Assembly: GCF_027580225.2 (NCBI RefSeq)
Contig: NC_073357.2
Location: forward strand, 43,982,001 to 44,046,000
Origin: Misgurnus anguillicaudatus
Taxonomy: Eukaryota; Chordata; Actinopteri; Cypriniformes; Cobitidae
Reading direction: 5' to 3'
DNA length: 64,000 nucleotides
Shown: positions 23,810-35,911 of the stretch, piece after piece
How positions within the stretch are numbered: the stretch's first letter is position 1
How the letters are laid out: the number at the start of each line of letters is the position of its first letter
The notes under the pieces: model-generated
Told to the model about the DNA's origin: nothing
Databases searched by the model: none
Seen by the model: only the letters and a program-made list of their open reading frames with translations
Translations under genes and position numbers: made by a program

Positions 23810-24053
23810 CAGTGGTTCTCAAACTTTTTCAGCGAGGGGCCCTCCATATGTACAGTGCATTTCTTCGCGGCCCCCCCAAAGAAAATTTATGACAAATTTG
23901 TTCTAAAATGTAACATTTTAATTAAACAAAACATATACAATTATTTTTGGTTTAATTACACAGAATTCATGATAAATTAATGTATTTTATAAAATCTCAT
24001 AAAACTGGGGCCCCCCTGGCACCGTCTCGCGGCCCCCAGTTTGAGAACCACTG
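23810..24053. mobile_element. hAT-like MITE (CAGTGGTTCTCAAAC ends), copy 1
   Basis: The termini CAGTGGTTCTCAAACT and AGTTTGAGAACCACTG are perfect inverted repeats. The flanks GGTTAGAC/GGTTAAAT are an 8-bp duplication with two mismatches. The interior is GC-rich next to both ends (GGGGCCC..GGGGCCCCCC). Confidence 0.85.
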
Positions 24054-24740
24054 GGTTAAATGATCCGTCTCCTTTTGAACCTACAAATCGAACTTCATTT
24101 AGTCTTAGGTTGGATGACGCCGCAGCTTAAAATAATTTCTCCAATAAAAACGAAACTTCACCCAAGTCTAATTCGCAGTACATGACACAGCTGCGAAGAC
24201 TACAAAATGATTAAAAAAACGGGACTATCAATAGCTGATTTTAATTTATAAGTACTCGGTAACTCAACAGCGTGCTCCAAAAGCATGAATCTAATTTACA
24301 AAGCACATCCACACTGAGACGAGAACATGAAGAGAATCATTTCTGTGACTGTAAGTGACATATTACCATCACTCCAGTGATACAATAAGGTAGGCCAATT
24401 ACATCAACTAATTAAAACAATTAAAGCATGGAGGGCCTGGTATCTAAATTTCTGTCAAGCCTGGAGTCAGCTTATTAAAATAGTCCTTTAATGAGCTACA
24501 GACTCTCTGAGTGTGTCTTCTTTAGCTGGCCTGTTTCTTCCCTGGAGAGAGAGAGAGAAAGAGCGAGAGAGCTTTTATACAAAGACAGAGAGCTTAACTG
24601 TGCCTGCATGGATGAATATCAACCATTACATCAGGTTTTTATAATGTGATGTCATCACTTCACTTATGGCACATTCTGTGATGTGAGGATACGGCCACAT
24701 AAAATAATGTTTCTTTAATACACACTAATAAAGCACAATA
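24054..24740. other. Non-coding DNA
   Basis: No gene; a GA-rich microsatellite is at 24545-24572. Confidence 0.4.
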
Positions 24741-24756
24741 CTGTGACTAAACTTGG

Positions 24757-25730
24757 CATTCATGATAGATCGCAATAAATCAATTTTGACTAATTTGAAA
24801 CGTGTTTTCAATACCAAGAAAGTGATGAAAAAAACACCATTTTCTGTTACAAGCTTTCACATAGCATCTTTAGGTTATAATAACATAAAAAATTCAGATC
24901 CATAATTAGATTTTCAAAGATTTATTATTAAAAAAAAAAAAAATTCTGCAAAATGCTATAAATCTATTGAATCAAAATATAAATGTGCATTCATCTTTGC
25001 CATGTTATATTCATTTAGTTGACTAGTAATATACACTGATTTAAAAAAATAAACATTAATGGATTCAATCAAAACACTTACTTTGTCATATTAAGTACAC
25101 TGTCATTGCAGTTGTCATCCTTGGGACGTCGTCACTGAAATTTTTTGACAGCGATCAGCTGTAAAATGTTTTGGTCCTGCTCGATTTTTGTTGACTTTGA
25201 GTATAAAAAAGGTTTTCATAAGATCTCCTGGGGTCAATGTGTTAGCATGACAGGAGCTTGATGCTGTCATTTGAGAACAAGCAACAGCCGGCATTCCTTT
25301 GCGTGCCTATCAGTAAATTTTTACATTTTGATGGCTTACATTTTTTTTAAAACATTAGGTTTAGCAATGCCATCAAAGTATTATTTAGTTTTTGTTTGTT
25401 TGTTGATCATGAAGTACAAAGTAGATGGGAAAACTAGGATTCTGTGTGTACTCATTGCACCGCCATTGATGTTTACAATGCGTGGAATGGTGCGCTGTGA
25501 TTTGTTGAGCGGATTTATTGCATTTCAGCAAAAAAAGAACGAGTGGAGTTTATCGCGTTTTGGGAAAAAAGGGAGAAAAGATGACAGAATAAAATGGCGA
25601 ATATTGGATTTTGCGTAAAATTTAGCATGTACTTTTTAATACTAACCTGATACAATACTGATTTTGGCGGTAACAATTTTTTTTAATGGCTTTTTTTATT
25701 TATTTATCGCGTTTTGGAAACAAACCCTTC
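24757..25730 (+). mobile_element. GAAGAGTTTGG TIR element, copy 2 (degraded left end)
   Basis: From 24770 (CGCAATAAATCAATTTTGAC) it aligns in order with the copies at 19944 and 50753, including AAGAAAGTGA and CAGCGATCAGCTGTAAAATG, to a right end AAACAAACCCTTCATATATA. The left terminal bases are not preserved. Confidence 0.75.
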
Positions 25731-28660
25731 ATATATAAGCCCATGGAACAAAATATTATGCCACTTATTCTGCCTTTGCTCCTTATTACTATTGGAAGAT
25801 AAAACGGGTTTGCCTTCCAAAAAAATACATTTAACATCAAGTTTCCAAAGCTTTGGAAGGAATCGTATATTGTAAATTTCCATTGCCCGCAAGCATATCG
25901 CAACTGGTCTTTAACCCCCCACACATAACATGTGCTTCGCACGGGCCGCTCCAATGAGATGATAAACTGCCCCTGATTCCATGATTCCAATTTGTAATTT
26001 TCCGAGTGCAGAGGTAGGACTTAAACAATTGATCAAACTGAGCAGCAAGTTGAGGGACCCTTTTCTCTCTCGCCCTCTCTTACTCTCTCTTGCCCAAAGA
26101 CCCTCTTTAAATATTCAGCTAGATTTATGAATGGTCACTGTCTCCCACAGCTATTTATATCTCTTATATTGACAGGAACACATTCTGGAAGAGGAATTAA
26201 ATTTTGGTTTCTGCGAGTGCGACAGGGGAAGTTTGATGGAGAATAGTCTCACTCGGAGGTGGGGGTTTGAAACACTCAGATTAATGTATTTTTTGGAACA
26301 AAAGTAGACATGGATTTATTCATATTTTCTCTCTCTTTTTATGAAAAATTCAAATGAAGGTCAATTTTCAGGATTACCTGCCGCTCCGTAAAATGTTTCG
26401 GGACATTTATCATAAAGTGAATCAAAAATTAAAGACGCAGGAGCCTATTTTACCAGAAGAGAAGATGGGGGTTAAAACAATGGACGGGGCTTGGTTTGAT
26501 AACATAAGCTATTAAATGTGTTTGAGGTTGGGTAAGGTTATTTGATTTTATACTCTGTTCTAGACTATGCTTAAATCATCTTTACCTTTAACACGGCAAG
26601 TTGATTTGTTCCCCATTTCAGTGTCCTCCTCTTGGTGTTATATGCTACCGTACCAACCCTGGCCTGGACCTCAAGTGACATCACAAACACAACGGTCTGT
26701 TGGGACGACTGGGACCAGCCATTCGATCCGATTATTTAGGAAGGACAAAGTGCTTGTGTTGATGAAGAGCCTGCTGGAAAATCTAAGAGTGCAGAAATCA
26801 ATGTGGATCCAGTGGACCCCGGAGCATTGATCACAACTCCTTCTGCATTGACAATCCATGCCTTGTTTGGCTATGCTCGTGAATAGGGCGAAACGAGCCT
26901 CCAGTGTACGTTTCTTGTACCATCTTCCTTGTGATCCCTGTCTCTCGCCCCCCTTCCCCTGCCTCAGTATTGACACTCTTCCTGCCATGATTTATAATCA
27001 CACATTGAAAAGTTTTGAGTGAGAAAACAAACTTTTCTGCTCAGGCCCTAACCAGTAAGCAATACTGGGTGAAAACAACATTTTTCTATTAATTCTCTGT
27101 TTTTGCTTTAAGCGATGCTGTTGAGCGGAGGGAAACATCTCGGCTTATAGTTTGAGGTGGAATCAATCCCTGTAAGCAAGGAGATGCTCAAATGAGGGTC
27201 TCTCATTATGGACGGACATTGTTTGTCCAGAAATCCTTTCCTTCGCACCTTGTTAGAGATGTCCAGCCTGCATAATTGGAGCCCGCGCTGACAGACGCCT
27301 CGCAGAAAGCCTTTGTAAATGACAAATGTTCCACCTTTCTGGAAAAGATGACCGTTTAAAGGAATGACGTCTCATTATTAGTCCCGGAGACGATTCGGAG
27401 AGCTCTGGCAATCAAGCTTCTCTTAACAGTACCGAACCATCTTCTCTAAACACGATGAGAAATCGCCTCTCTCCAGGATGTCTGAATCCATTTAAAATGA
27501 AGGAGATGCTTAGTTTAGGATAGATTTACAATGAATAAACAGTCTGTTTACGATTAATTGGAGTTCAATTATGTGAAAGGCATATTGCTGTAAATTGACC
27601 AAGACAGGGAGTCTGATGTACCGTTCCATCTCGCACTGACTATTTAAAACATGTCAGAGGCATGAGATAACTATAGCATCCAGACTAACCAAAGACAGAG
27701 GAGTTGTTTCGCTTCTCCTCAAAACAGGTTAGAGTTACACATCTGTTTTGAGACGCTCAGGTTCAACACGGACATTCCAAACACAGATGACTTCTCTTTG
27801 GGCTGTTTTTGTTTATAAAACACAAGATGCCTCTGATTAGCTTGGCACTTTGTTTGGATCCCGGGTAATCAAGTAAAAACCTACATTATATGAGTCAGAC
27901 TTTTACTTGTGGATGCGTATCGGAAAGAGTCTCGCAACGATGAATTCCGTTCTATGAGGAACCACCTGTTGGGAACTTTGCGATGCAAGTGTCACCCTAT
28001 TGCATCACGTATGCCGAAAGATTCATCTCACAGACTGTGCATTACCCACTCAATAAATGCAGGCACGAAGAGTAGATGCATATCTATTTTTCTATTAAAT
28101 GTTTTAAATACTGCAGTAAATTAATATAGATAAAACTGTTTAATTGTTATGCATCTTTGTATCACTGATGAACAAACTAAATGGTTTAGGGCTGCTATAT
28201 TAACAATACAATATTTATAATAGCATAATGAACGACAAAAGGTATGAGGTATTTATGTGAAATACAGAGAGAAAAATGCTAAATATGAGAAATGCAAATG
28301 GAAACGTTGGATAATGATGAACAATTCATACTGAATGTCCCATGCTTGTCTGCTGCCATCAATAGCTGGCTGATTTGTTTGATAGCAGTTGGGATGTATA
28401 AACTTCCAAGCCATATTCCAGCTCAGCACAAGATGAAACTAAAACAATTAGCAGCACTCATATTCTGGCCATAAAACTAACATAATAATCATTGTAGACG
28501 TTTCCAGAGCATGTTAACGTTAACATAAAATGTTGTGTATACACCATTTTACTCCCATAATCACTTCTGTAATCACCTCCATAAACCATTTTTTTAATAA
28601 TGTGCACTGATATATTATGCACCACCATAAGACCAGGATTTCACATTTAGAAAATAAATA
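25731..28660. other. Single-copy-looking DNA with candidate regulatory islands
   Basis: About 2.9 kb with no repeat ends. Balanced stretches occur at 25780-26000, 26090-26520 and 27100-27800. Short open frames (26567-26830 plus; 26671-26988 minus) are not recognised. Confidence 0.3.
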
Positions 28661-28833
28661 CGCTCTTTAAAATGAAGGCTCTAAAAGGGTTCTTTGCAGT
28701 AACGCCCAGGAACCATTTTTGGTTCCCCCAAAACCTTTAAATGCTTAAAAAACATTTCTTTAGAATGTAAGAAACTTTTCTTGTACAAACAACATTTGGC
28801 ATACCAGAAATGTTGTGTGAAGGTACTTTATGG

Positions 28834-29112
28834 CAGTGCAAACTTTTCAGCGTGCGGCCCCCTTTGTGTACGGTGCATTCCTTAGTGCCCCCCCCAAAGA
28901 AAATTTATGACAAAAAAAGTTCTAAAACTTCACATTTTAATTAAACAAAACATTAAATTATACAAAGTAGTGCTACCTTATTTTTTTAGGTTTAATTTCA
29001 CAGAATTCATGATAAATTAATGTATTTTATAAAATGTCTTAATACTGGGGCCCCCCCTGGCACCATCTCGCGGCCCCCCTGGGGGCGCCGGACCCCAGTT
29101 TGAGAACCACTG
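28834..29112. mobile_element. hAT-like MITE, copy 2
   Basis: Same family as 23810-24053: shared CAAAGAAAATTTATGACAAA and AGAATTCATGATAAATTAAT. The right terminus AGTTTGAGAACCACTG is intact; the left has lost the GTTCTC segment. The flanks are a perfect 8-bp duplication, CTTTATGG (28826-28833 and 29113-29120). Confidence 0.9.
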
Positions 29113-29130
29113 CTTTATGGAACCACACAC

Positions 29131-29360
29131 TTTAAAAATGGCTGGGTTATTTTTTGACCCATAATAGGTAAATATTGGACAGAACACGTGATGGGTTAAA
29201 AATGACCCAATATTAGGTTGTTGTTTTGCAACCATGGGGAATAATAACCCAGCAGCTGGGTTAAAATAACCCAGCATTGGGTCAATTTTTAACCCAGCAT
29301 GTGTTCTTTCCAATATTTACCCATTATGGGTCAAAAATAACCCAGCCATTTTTAGAGTGC
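29131..29360. mobile_element. Foldback MITE with AATGGCTGGGTTATTTTT ends
   Basis: The left arm 29135-29200 pairs with the right arm 29272-29356: AATGGCTGGGTTATTTTTTG against CAAAAATAACCCAGCCATT. CTGGGTT/AACCCAG motifs repeat inside. Confidence 0.8.
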
Positions 29361-29400
29361 ATACAGCCCAAAAAGAACCTTTTAGGAACCTTTAAGTGTA

Positions 29401-30182
29401 GGGTATATAATGGATTCATGTCAAAGGCATTTATTTTGTTTTCCACATTAAACTAAATTAAATGTATACATTTGGCATTACAATCTATACATTTTATCAG
29501 TATGTGTGGATCGAACCGTGTCCTTTAGTGATGCTAATGTAATGGTCTACCCATTTTACACTTTATTTAGCATTCTTTTGTCCGACAAAACTAGTTGCCA
29601 GACACTTTAAAGATACAGATTCATCTTGTAGGAGAATGAGATCAACCCCACAGAGCACCGGTCTCAAATGCATCCCTCTTCTTCCTGCTCACCGGCTGAT
29701 TTAACACCAACCAGGTCAAAACTCACTACATCCTTCCTGTTTGAGAGGAAGCCAGAAGGGCTTACAGGAACCACAGTATCTGTTTATATGCGTACACAAT
29801 GTTTGCTATATCGAGTTTCGCAGGAACTGCCGTAAAGTAAATTAGTTTCAAAAGGTGAACCAAAGTAATTCACATGTTTGAATCATTACATAGGAAGAAG
29901 AGCTTGTGAGTAATGAAAGAGCATTCACATCACACGATGCATATGAGAAGCTCAGATGCAAACGCCGCTAAACGCCACCTCTGTCAAAAATTAGATAATG
30001 ATTAAACCAAACGCTCTCGGCACGTATTACACGTTCATCATACTTTCATGTCAAATCTGCTTTTTAGAAATATTGTTTTGTTGGCAGAATCCATTAAGAG
30101 TTTGTTAGAAAATGCTAATTTACAAGAAAACATGTCAGACGCACTTAGAGGGTTTTGAATATTAGCTCTTCATCTATACACA
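29401..30182. other. Non-coding DNA, nothing recognised
   Basis: No repeat ends or coding signal found. Confidence 0.4.
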
Positions 30183-30580
30183 CAAAATCATAATTTACTC
30201 ATCCTCGTGTTGTTTTAAACCTGTATGAATTTCTTTTTTCTCATGAATACAAAAGAAGATATTTTGAGAAATGATGGCAAACACACAGCATATAGTGTCC
30301 ATTGACTTTTATAGTAGGAAAATAATGAAAGTATTGTGATAAATGATGAAGAAAATATTTTGATAAATGATGGAAAGCACACAGTTGATGGTACCCATAA
30401 AATTCCATCATTTTTTTATTCCTACTATGTAAGTCAATGGACACTATATGCTGTGTGTTTACCATCATTTATCAAATATCTTATTTTGTGTTCATCAGAA
30501 AAAAGAAATTCATACAGGTTTAGAACAACACAAGGATGAGTAAATTATGACAGAATTTTCATTTTTCAACTATCCCTTTA
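30183..30580. mobile_element. Foldback MITE, copy 2 of the AGTTCACC family
   Basis: Matches 1085-1494 in order (CCTGTATGAATTTCTTTTTT, AAACACACAGCA, TTCCTACTATG..AAGTCAATGG), with left and right halves inverted relative to each other. The right end is CAACTATCCCTTTAA; the left terminal bases are lost. Confidence 0.75.
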
Positions 30581-30780
30581 AGCCAGGACTAGGCCATAGT
30601 TTAATTTTGAAATATAACTAGTTTTAACAAACATACCTTACTAAAAACATTACTGGTGTGTATTTTGAGGCAAAACAAAGGGCATTTTAAGGTGTCAGTG
30701 CAGGTTGTTTTCAGTTTGGACAGCTCTTACATTTACTTTAGTCTAGGACTAGTCTAATCCCTGTCCGGGAAACAGCCCCG
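30581..30780. repeat. Short interspersed repeat (CCAGGACTAGGC ... CCTAGACTAAAG)
   Basis: The start AGCCAGGACTAGGCCATAG has a partly inverted counterpart TTTAGTCTAGGACTAGTC near the end (30739-30756), followed by TGTCCGGGAAACAGCCCC. I recall this arrangement from cyprinid repeats. It abuts the MITE directly at TTTAA. Confidence 0.5.
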
Positions 30781-31109
30781 AAGAGTTTCTGAAAAGTCAC
30801 TTACATTTTTCTACACATTTCTGATGGTTCAATGCAATTCCAACACAGTTTTATAACTACCAGTGCACCCTTACTGTCATGTATTATAATGTTAATGGAA
30901 ACATTACCTGCTGGCAAACATAGTGGATACAGAATGAGGCCATACAGCTGATAGACTGTGTTGCTGCTAAAAGTTTAAGCTGTAGTGTTTACTTTAAATT
31001 CATTGTCTAATTTATTGTAGTGAAGATGAGATGCATAATGGCGAGGATATCAAATTAGTTTTGGTTTATGGCAGTTACTGAAAAATACGTGAACACACAG
31101 ACCAAGACC

Positions 31110-31198
31110 TCAAGGCACCTCAGTCGCAACCTCCTGGCCGTGAGACTTGAACCGGTGACCTTCGGGTTACAAGCCTAACTCTCTAACCATTAGGGCAA
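31110..31198 (-). repeat. tRNA-derived SINE head, minus strand
   Basis: On the minus strand there is an A-box-like TGGTTAGAGAG (31179-31189) and a B-box-like GGTTCAAGTC (31144-31153), at normal pol III promoter spacing, followed by a GAGGTGCCTTGAG-type body. It is a 3'-truncated SINE rather than a tRNA gene, since no acceptor stem pairs. Confidence 0.65.
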
Positions 31199-31901
31199 AA
31201 AATATGATGTTGTATGATGCTAGTATCATGTTGGAAGATAGTATCACTATCAACAAATGATATAAGGTAGAGCTTTTTGGTGCACTTTATAGGTTTAAAT
31301 CTACAGAACATTTTAACACAAACTTTGAAAACCCAAGCAGAATTGCTCGAAAGGTCTTTTTACATTTTAAGACAGAGCAACAATACGTGTAGTGTGTCTT
31401 TCGTAATACTTAGATTTCATGCAGATAGATTAGATTCTTGCACATTAGAGAAGGTGCAAATTTAACACTGACCCATTCAGTACATAAGTTTTGACAGAAC
31501 TGTCAGCCATTTTTTGAAGGCTAACCCAAACTGAGCAGGCAGAATTTATTGTTATCAATTTTATTGTGAAGCAAAGGGGAAACACTCTTAGGAACAGATG
31601 TCACTATTTATCTTTTATCAAAAGTAAAAAAAAAGTGCTGATGTCTCTGCTATAACTGATCAAATGGAAGAACAACTGCAACAATATCTTATATTGTTAA
31701 ATGGAGTTGTTAAACTCAACACTAAGCAAGTTAAACTGCACATTGACCAAATGTGAAACCAGTGGTTGGCTGCTCAAACGCACTGTATTCTGTATGACCT
31801 TAGGGGGAACAGAACATTAAAGAGTTAATGAATATGGTCATATAGAACCTGTTCATGGTCTAACCCAATAGTCATTAGGCCTAAAGCCTAATGAACACTG
31901 A

Positions 31902-32580
31902 GTGACAATAAACCCTAAAAGAAATGGCAGCACAGCTAATGAGAACTGTTATCAGAGAAACTTTGAAAAAAGCCAATGTTTTCTTACATGTGAGATACAT
32001 ATTAAAATCTATATTTCTTATATATGCAATTGCTTAGCAAGGTTTGCCCCCAGAGCAAACTACGGGAAGCATTATACAAAGAACAGAAAGACGATGCCAA
32101 TATGTCATGTGCATCACTGTCTGACTTACTATGAATGCAGATACTCAAAGATAGTAAAAGAAGTCCTCGCCCTTGTATGGGCTTGTAAGGGGTTACAATC
32201 CTACGTTTATGGCTAAAGAATTAATTTGGATACCAACCACAAACCATCAAAGGCCATATATAGCTCTGGCTCTAAACCCTGTGCCTGTACAGAGTGATGG
32301 GTCCATAGATTACAGCTGTATGACTTCAAAGTTGTATTCATACCCAGTAAGCAGAGCTTTGCAGACCCATTGCCAAACCTCTTGGGGGAGGGATTATTGC
32401 TCTACGTGCAACACCAAAAGCTCTGACTTCCAGAGATATAGAAGAAGAATCTGCTACTGAAGCAGAACTAATGCAAGTACACAGGGCAATTAATAATTTT
32501 GAGAACTGCAAAACATATGCCCCAATAGTAAACAAGCTGTATTACATTGGCCATTTAGTTACTGTAGCTCTTTTTGGAAC
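31902..32580 (+). pseudogene. Decayed Ty3/gypsy pol fragment (RNase H to integrase N-terminus)
   Basis: This is a fragment of retrotransposon polyprotein. At 32133-32213 the plus frame reads ECRYSKIVKEVLALVWAC and then QSYVYG, the conserved RNase H block following the catalytic glutamate. It is closed by a TAA at 32214-32216, and beyond it the same frame gives NLDTNHKP, a degraded form of the TDHKPL motif. Around 32400-32560, in other frames, ATPKALTSRDIEEES and NCKTYAPIVNKL correspond to the linker and start of integrase in gypsy elements. Several frameshifts and stops show it is dead. No LTRs were identified, and its lineage differs from the intact chromovirus at the right edge. Upstream sequence to about 31600 may belong to it but is not recognisable. 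Confidence 0.7.
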
Positions 32581-32660
32581 ACACTGTACCGTGCTCGCCT
32601 ATATCTGCATCAGTTTGAGTGCTAGTAGAAAGTTTTTGGTTGGAGAACTCTAGTTATGTT

Positions 32661-33122
32661 TAACATCTTTCTTTTTGTCAAACAATTAGATTGACTAGTC
32701 ATTGTTAGCAGTTGTGCTGGTTTGAAGGCAAAGTATAAAGCCTGTGTTGCATAGCTAGACTTTGAAAGCAATGCCTTGAAGAAGACAACTTGTAATATGT
32801 TCATGTACAATACACTAGCTGTGTTTCCTCTTACTGATTTGCGCAAAACTTTAGCGTTATTTTCTAAATGTTGACAAAAGACTAATTGTGAAATGACAGC
32901 GTTTCCATTAACAGATGATATGCGACTGAAACATAGTTTTTCCTCTCACGTTAAGTCATTCCAAACATCAGTCGACAAATGTTGGTGAGTTTACTAATAT
33001 CACATCCACCGCACAAGGAACCGGAGATGTAAGAGTGTTATCCAAATATTAATGCCAAGAAAATCTCTTTATACTTATGAGTGGCAACGTATAGGTGTTT
33101 CTTGGAGGTAATAGTATGGGAG
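32661..33122. other. Non-coding DNA, nothing recognised
   Basis: No coding or repeat signal apart from short simple sequence. Confidence 0.4.
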
Positions 33123-34225
33123 AGTGGGGCACAACCTAACGCTTTTAGTTTTTGGCTTGATCATTCAAAAAATATTTGAGTTTGATTAATTATATTTTTA
33201 CACAAGCAACACACACACACACATCTCTGCTACAAATGAATATTTGAAGTTTGTTTCTAGTACTTACCATTCTTGGACAATTACACCAAACGGGATAGAA
33301 GTGCAAACATTACAACTTACCCCATAGGTGGGGTTAATTGTAACAGGCAGGGGGTTAGTTGTAACACTTGCTAAAAATTACGTTTGCAGGCAAATATTTC
33401 AATATTATTTTGTCTATATACTTGAAGTCGATATTGTTTATATACCTGCCTATAATAGACAAGTATCCACACTGTATTCATTCATCCAGCCCTTTTCTAA
33501 CAATATTCAATTATAAATGGATACAAATGTCTAAATATGTGAAAAAAGCAGCACAATTGTGACAAAACTTTTTTTTATGTGACTCAGTCTGTAATAACCA
33601 TACTACAGTTTCAAAATCAAATTCTGAGATAATGAGCATCAAAGTCTGATTTTAGCCATTCATTTTATTATGATTTCAATCTTTGACGTGACCTTATTTA
33701 ATCAACATTAGAGATATGAACAAAAATACATTTGACACACGATTTTTGACAGGCACATTTATTTTGTTTGCAGCCAGCAATCATTCGTGTGTAGCCTATT
33801 TGAAACTACGGCAAGAATTATGCTAATGTTAGCGGTTTTCACAATTAACCCCACTGGGTCAAAATATTTTCAAGCCCACCAAAAAAGTTGCTAAGAGCTG
33901 CAGACATATTTCAAAAAGATGCTATGTTTTAGTCAACAAGACACTGATTAATATGACAAAGCATTGGATTTGGTATCTTACACACCCAACTTAGAAACCA
34001 AAAAAAAAAAAAAAACATATGATGAAAAAATTTACTTACATGCCACCAAAACACTCTTTCATCAATAACTCTATGGAAAAACATTTTACATTTCCAATTT
34101 GGGGGAGATCGTCTTTTGGCAGCGTGAAAAAATTCCGGAAAAACAAAACGCTCAACCTTGTGCAACAATGTAAACAGTCTGTGTTACAACTAACCCCTTA
34201 TTATGTTTTGCCCCGCGCACCCCTA
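33123..34225. mobile_element. ~1.1-kb DNA transposon remnant (GTGGGGCA / TGCCCCGC ends)
   Basis: The left end AGTGGGGCACAACCTAACG has an inverted counterpart GTTTTGCCCCGCGCAC at the right (34205-34220). The subterminal motif GTTAGTTGTAACA (33353-33365) is mirrored by TGTTACAACTAACCCC (34181-34196). The poly-A at 33999-34015 is internal. No transposase is visible. Confidence 0.5.
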
Positions 34226-34554
34226 CATTATTTTAAATCAAAAGAGATGTAACTATGTTAATATCAATGTTAAATCAAAACATTATTGGCAAGGAAAGCA
34301 TCTTATACTTGGGAGCACACACATAATGAGGTGTTTCCTGGAGGTTTTAGTACATACTGCGTCATCTTCAAATAATGATAATGTGACTTGAATGAATGAC
34401 CTGAAAATGCAAATAAACTGTTTTCATTGCAGTTTAGCGAAATACACCTTTTCCGAATTGCCTAAAAAACCATCTCATGCAAGCGTAAAAACTTTTTTGC
34501 AATATATGGGAGTTTTTGCAATTTATATATGCAATTTAAAGGCAATGGAAACTT
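34226..34554. other. Non-coding DNA
   Basis: Nothing recognised. Confidence 0.4.
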
Positions 34555-34637
34555 TGAGGTACTAATATCAACTCTTTAGGTGCAAAGCTGTACTTTTTTT
34601 AAAGGTTACAGCCCTAGTTACAGCTGGGGTACATAAT
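34555..34637. repeat. Fragment of the MITE found at 43400-43604
   Basis: GAGGTACTAATATC, GCAAAGCTGTAC and TACAGCCCTAGTTACAGCTG correspond to segments of the RTACAAA-ended MITE nested at 43400-43604. Confidence 0.45.
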
Positions 34638-34647
34638 TTAAAAAAAA

Positions 34648-34782
34648 ATCTGATAGTGTAGCATCGCAGTGGCCTCACAAAAGTTCATGGCTTCGACTTC
34701 CAGGGACCACACATACTGATAAAATGTATAGCCTAAATGCACTGTAAGTCTGCCAAGTTTATAGATGTAAATGTAACGTCAT
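34648..34782 (+). repeat. tRNA-derived SINE, diverged
   Basis: It shares CACATACTGATAAAATGTAT and a TAGATGTAAATGTAA tail with the SINE form at 5121-5262; the B-box region reads GGCTTCGACTTCC. Confidence 0.6.
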
Positions 34783-35911
34783 ACTGCTTATTCTTATTTC
34801 TCACTTGTCCCACAGCTCTGAACAAGAGTCTCAATTGAAATCAGAAAAGATCAGGGAATACTGAGAGACCTGGGAACATTACAGCACCTTCCAAGAGTTG
34901 CTGTTGAAAGTAAAATTCAGTTCACGATACACAAATCACGCTACAGTGTGTGTGTGTTTGATTCAGATTCGCTCTTTAATTTATTGCAGCAAGGCGGAGG
35001 TACAACATCTACCTTTTCAAACCACTGAGTGTGGAGGTAATTCTGCCGAGCAGTCCCTGTTGTTGCTATTATCTGCTTTATTGAACATAGCACTCAGTTT
35101 CCACGGCCATTTACATAAACGGAGGAGTCTATATTTTAAAGTAGCACCAAATGACTCATGACTTGGGAGAGGGGGGACCGGTGGCCCCATCCCACTCGCC
35201 TCTTTATGCTCCTCTATGCTTCTCCACCTCTGCATTGCAAAGCCCCTTACATTAAATTGTGATAGATGAAGAGCGGAGGGCATTCATACAAATCAATGAC
35301 TTTAGTGTATGTGTCATTAGCTTGAGAGATGCAGGCAACGGTCAGTGCAATAAATCAAGCGATGATCGGCCTGTCTGAGAAGCAGAGCGCCTCCTCACAC
35401 AGCCGCATGCATTAGCGGGCGAGGAGAGACAAGAAGAGCCAGGAATGAACAGGAAAGTGGCCCGTGGACTTATTAGCAGCATGCTTGTTTTGCGTTTGAG
35501 CTAGAGAGTCGTACGGTATAATGCTGTTGTGTGTATTTAAATCTGAGCTAAACCTGAATGTAGTTTACCCCTGATGAGTAGACAGGCCGGGACCGGTGGA
35601 TTAATGACTCTATGCTTTTGCTAGTTTGACACCAATACTAATGGCAGAGATCTAGTGACCCAGAACTCCAGAGAGACAGCAGTCAATAGCAAAACCCTTC
35701 CACCCAGTGAACCACAGCAAGAGAAAATCATTCTCACAATTTACCACAGAGAATAAGATTTAATACAAGCTAAAACATGCAAGTTTGCAGATACAGTACA
35801 GTGTAATGAGAGCAAACACTACAGATCATTTGCTGGTCCCAGTTTCTGAAATAATTTACCAGTTTCAATCAGAACTGCCTTCTTTTTATCTAGTCTTACT
35901 GTAAATTCATG
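34783..35911. other. Single-copy-looking DNA, candidate conserved island 34980-35520
   Basis: GC-balanced, repeat-free. No recognisable product in the overlapping plus (34898-35161) and minus (35017-35283) open frames. Confidence 0.3.

Larger units (their letters stand above)
28672..29400. repeat. MITE with AAAAGGGTTCTTTG / AAGAACCTTTT ends, hosting two insertions
   Basis: The left part (28676-28833, AAAAGGGTTCTTTGCAGTAA) and right part (29361-29400, AAAAAGAACCTTTTAGGAAC) read as the ends of one element once the insertions at 28834-29112 and 29131-29360 are set aside. Confidence 0.6.

Noticed and set aside
26567..26830. 87-codon frame preceded by a CAG acceptor-like site
   Set aside because: The frame that continues from the CAG stops after 18 codons, and the listed frame begins upstream of it; no consistent exon.
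31110..31198. Possible tRNA gene (A and B boxes)
   Set aside because: Both boxes are present, but no acceptor or anticodon stem pairs and the body matches a SINE head.
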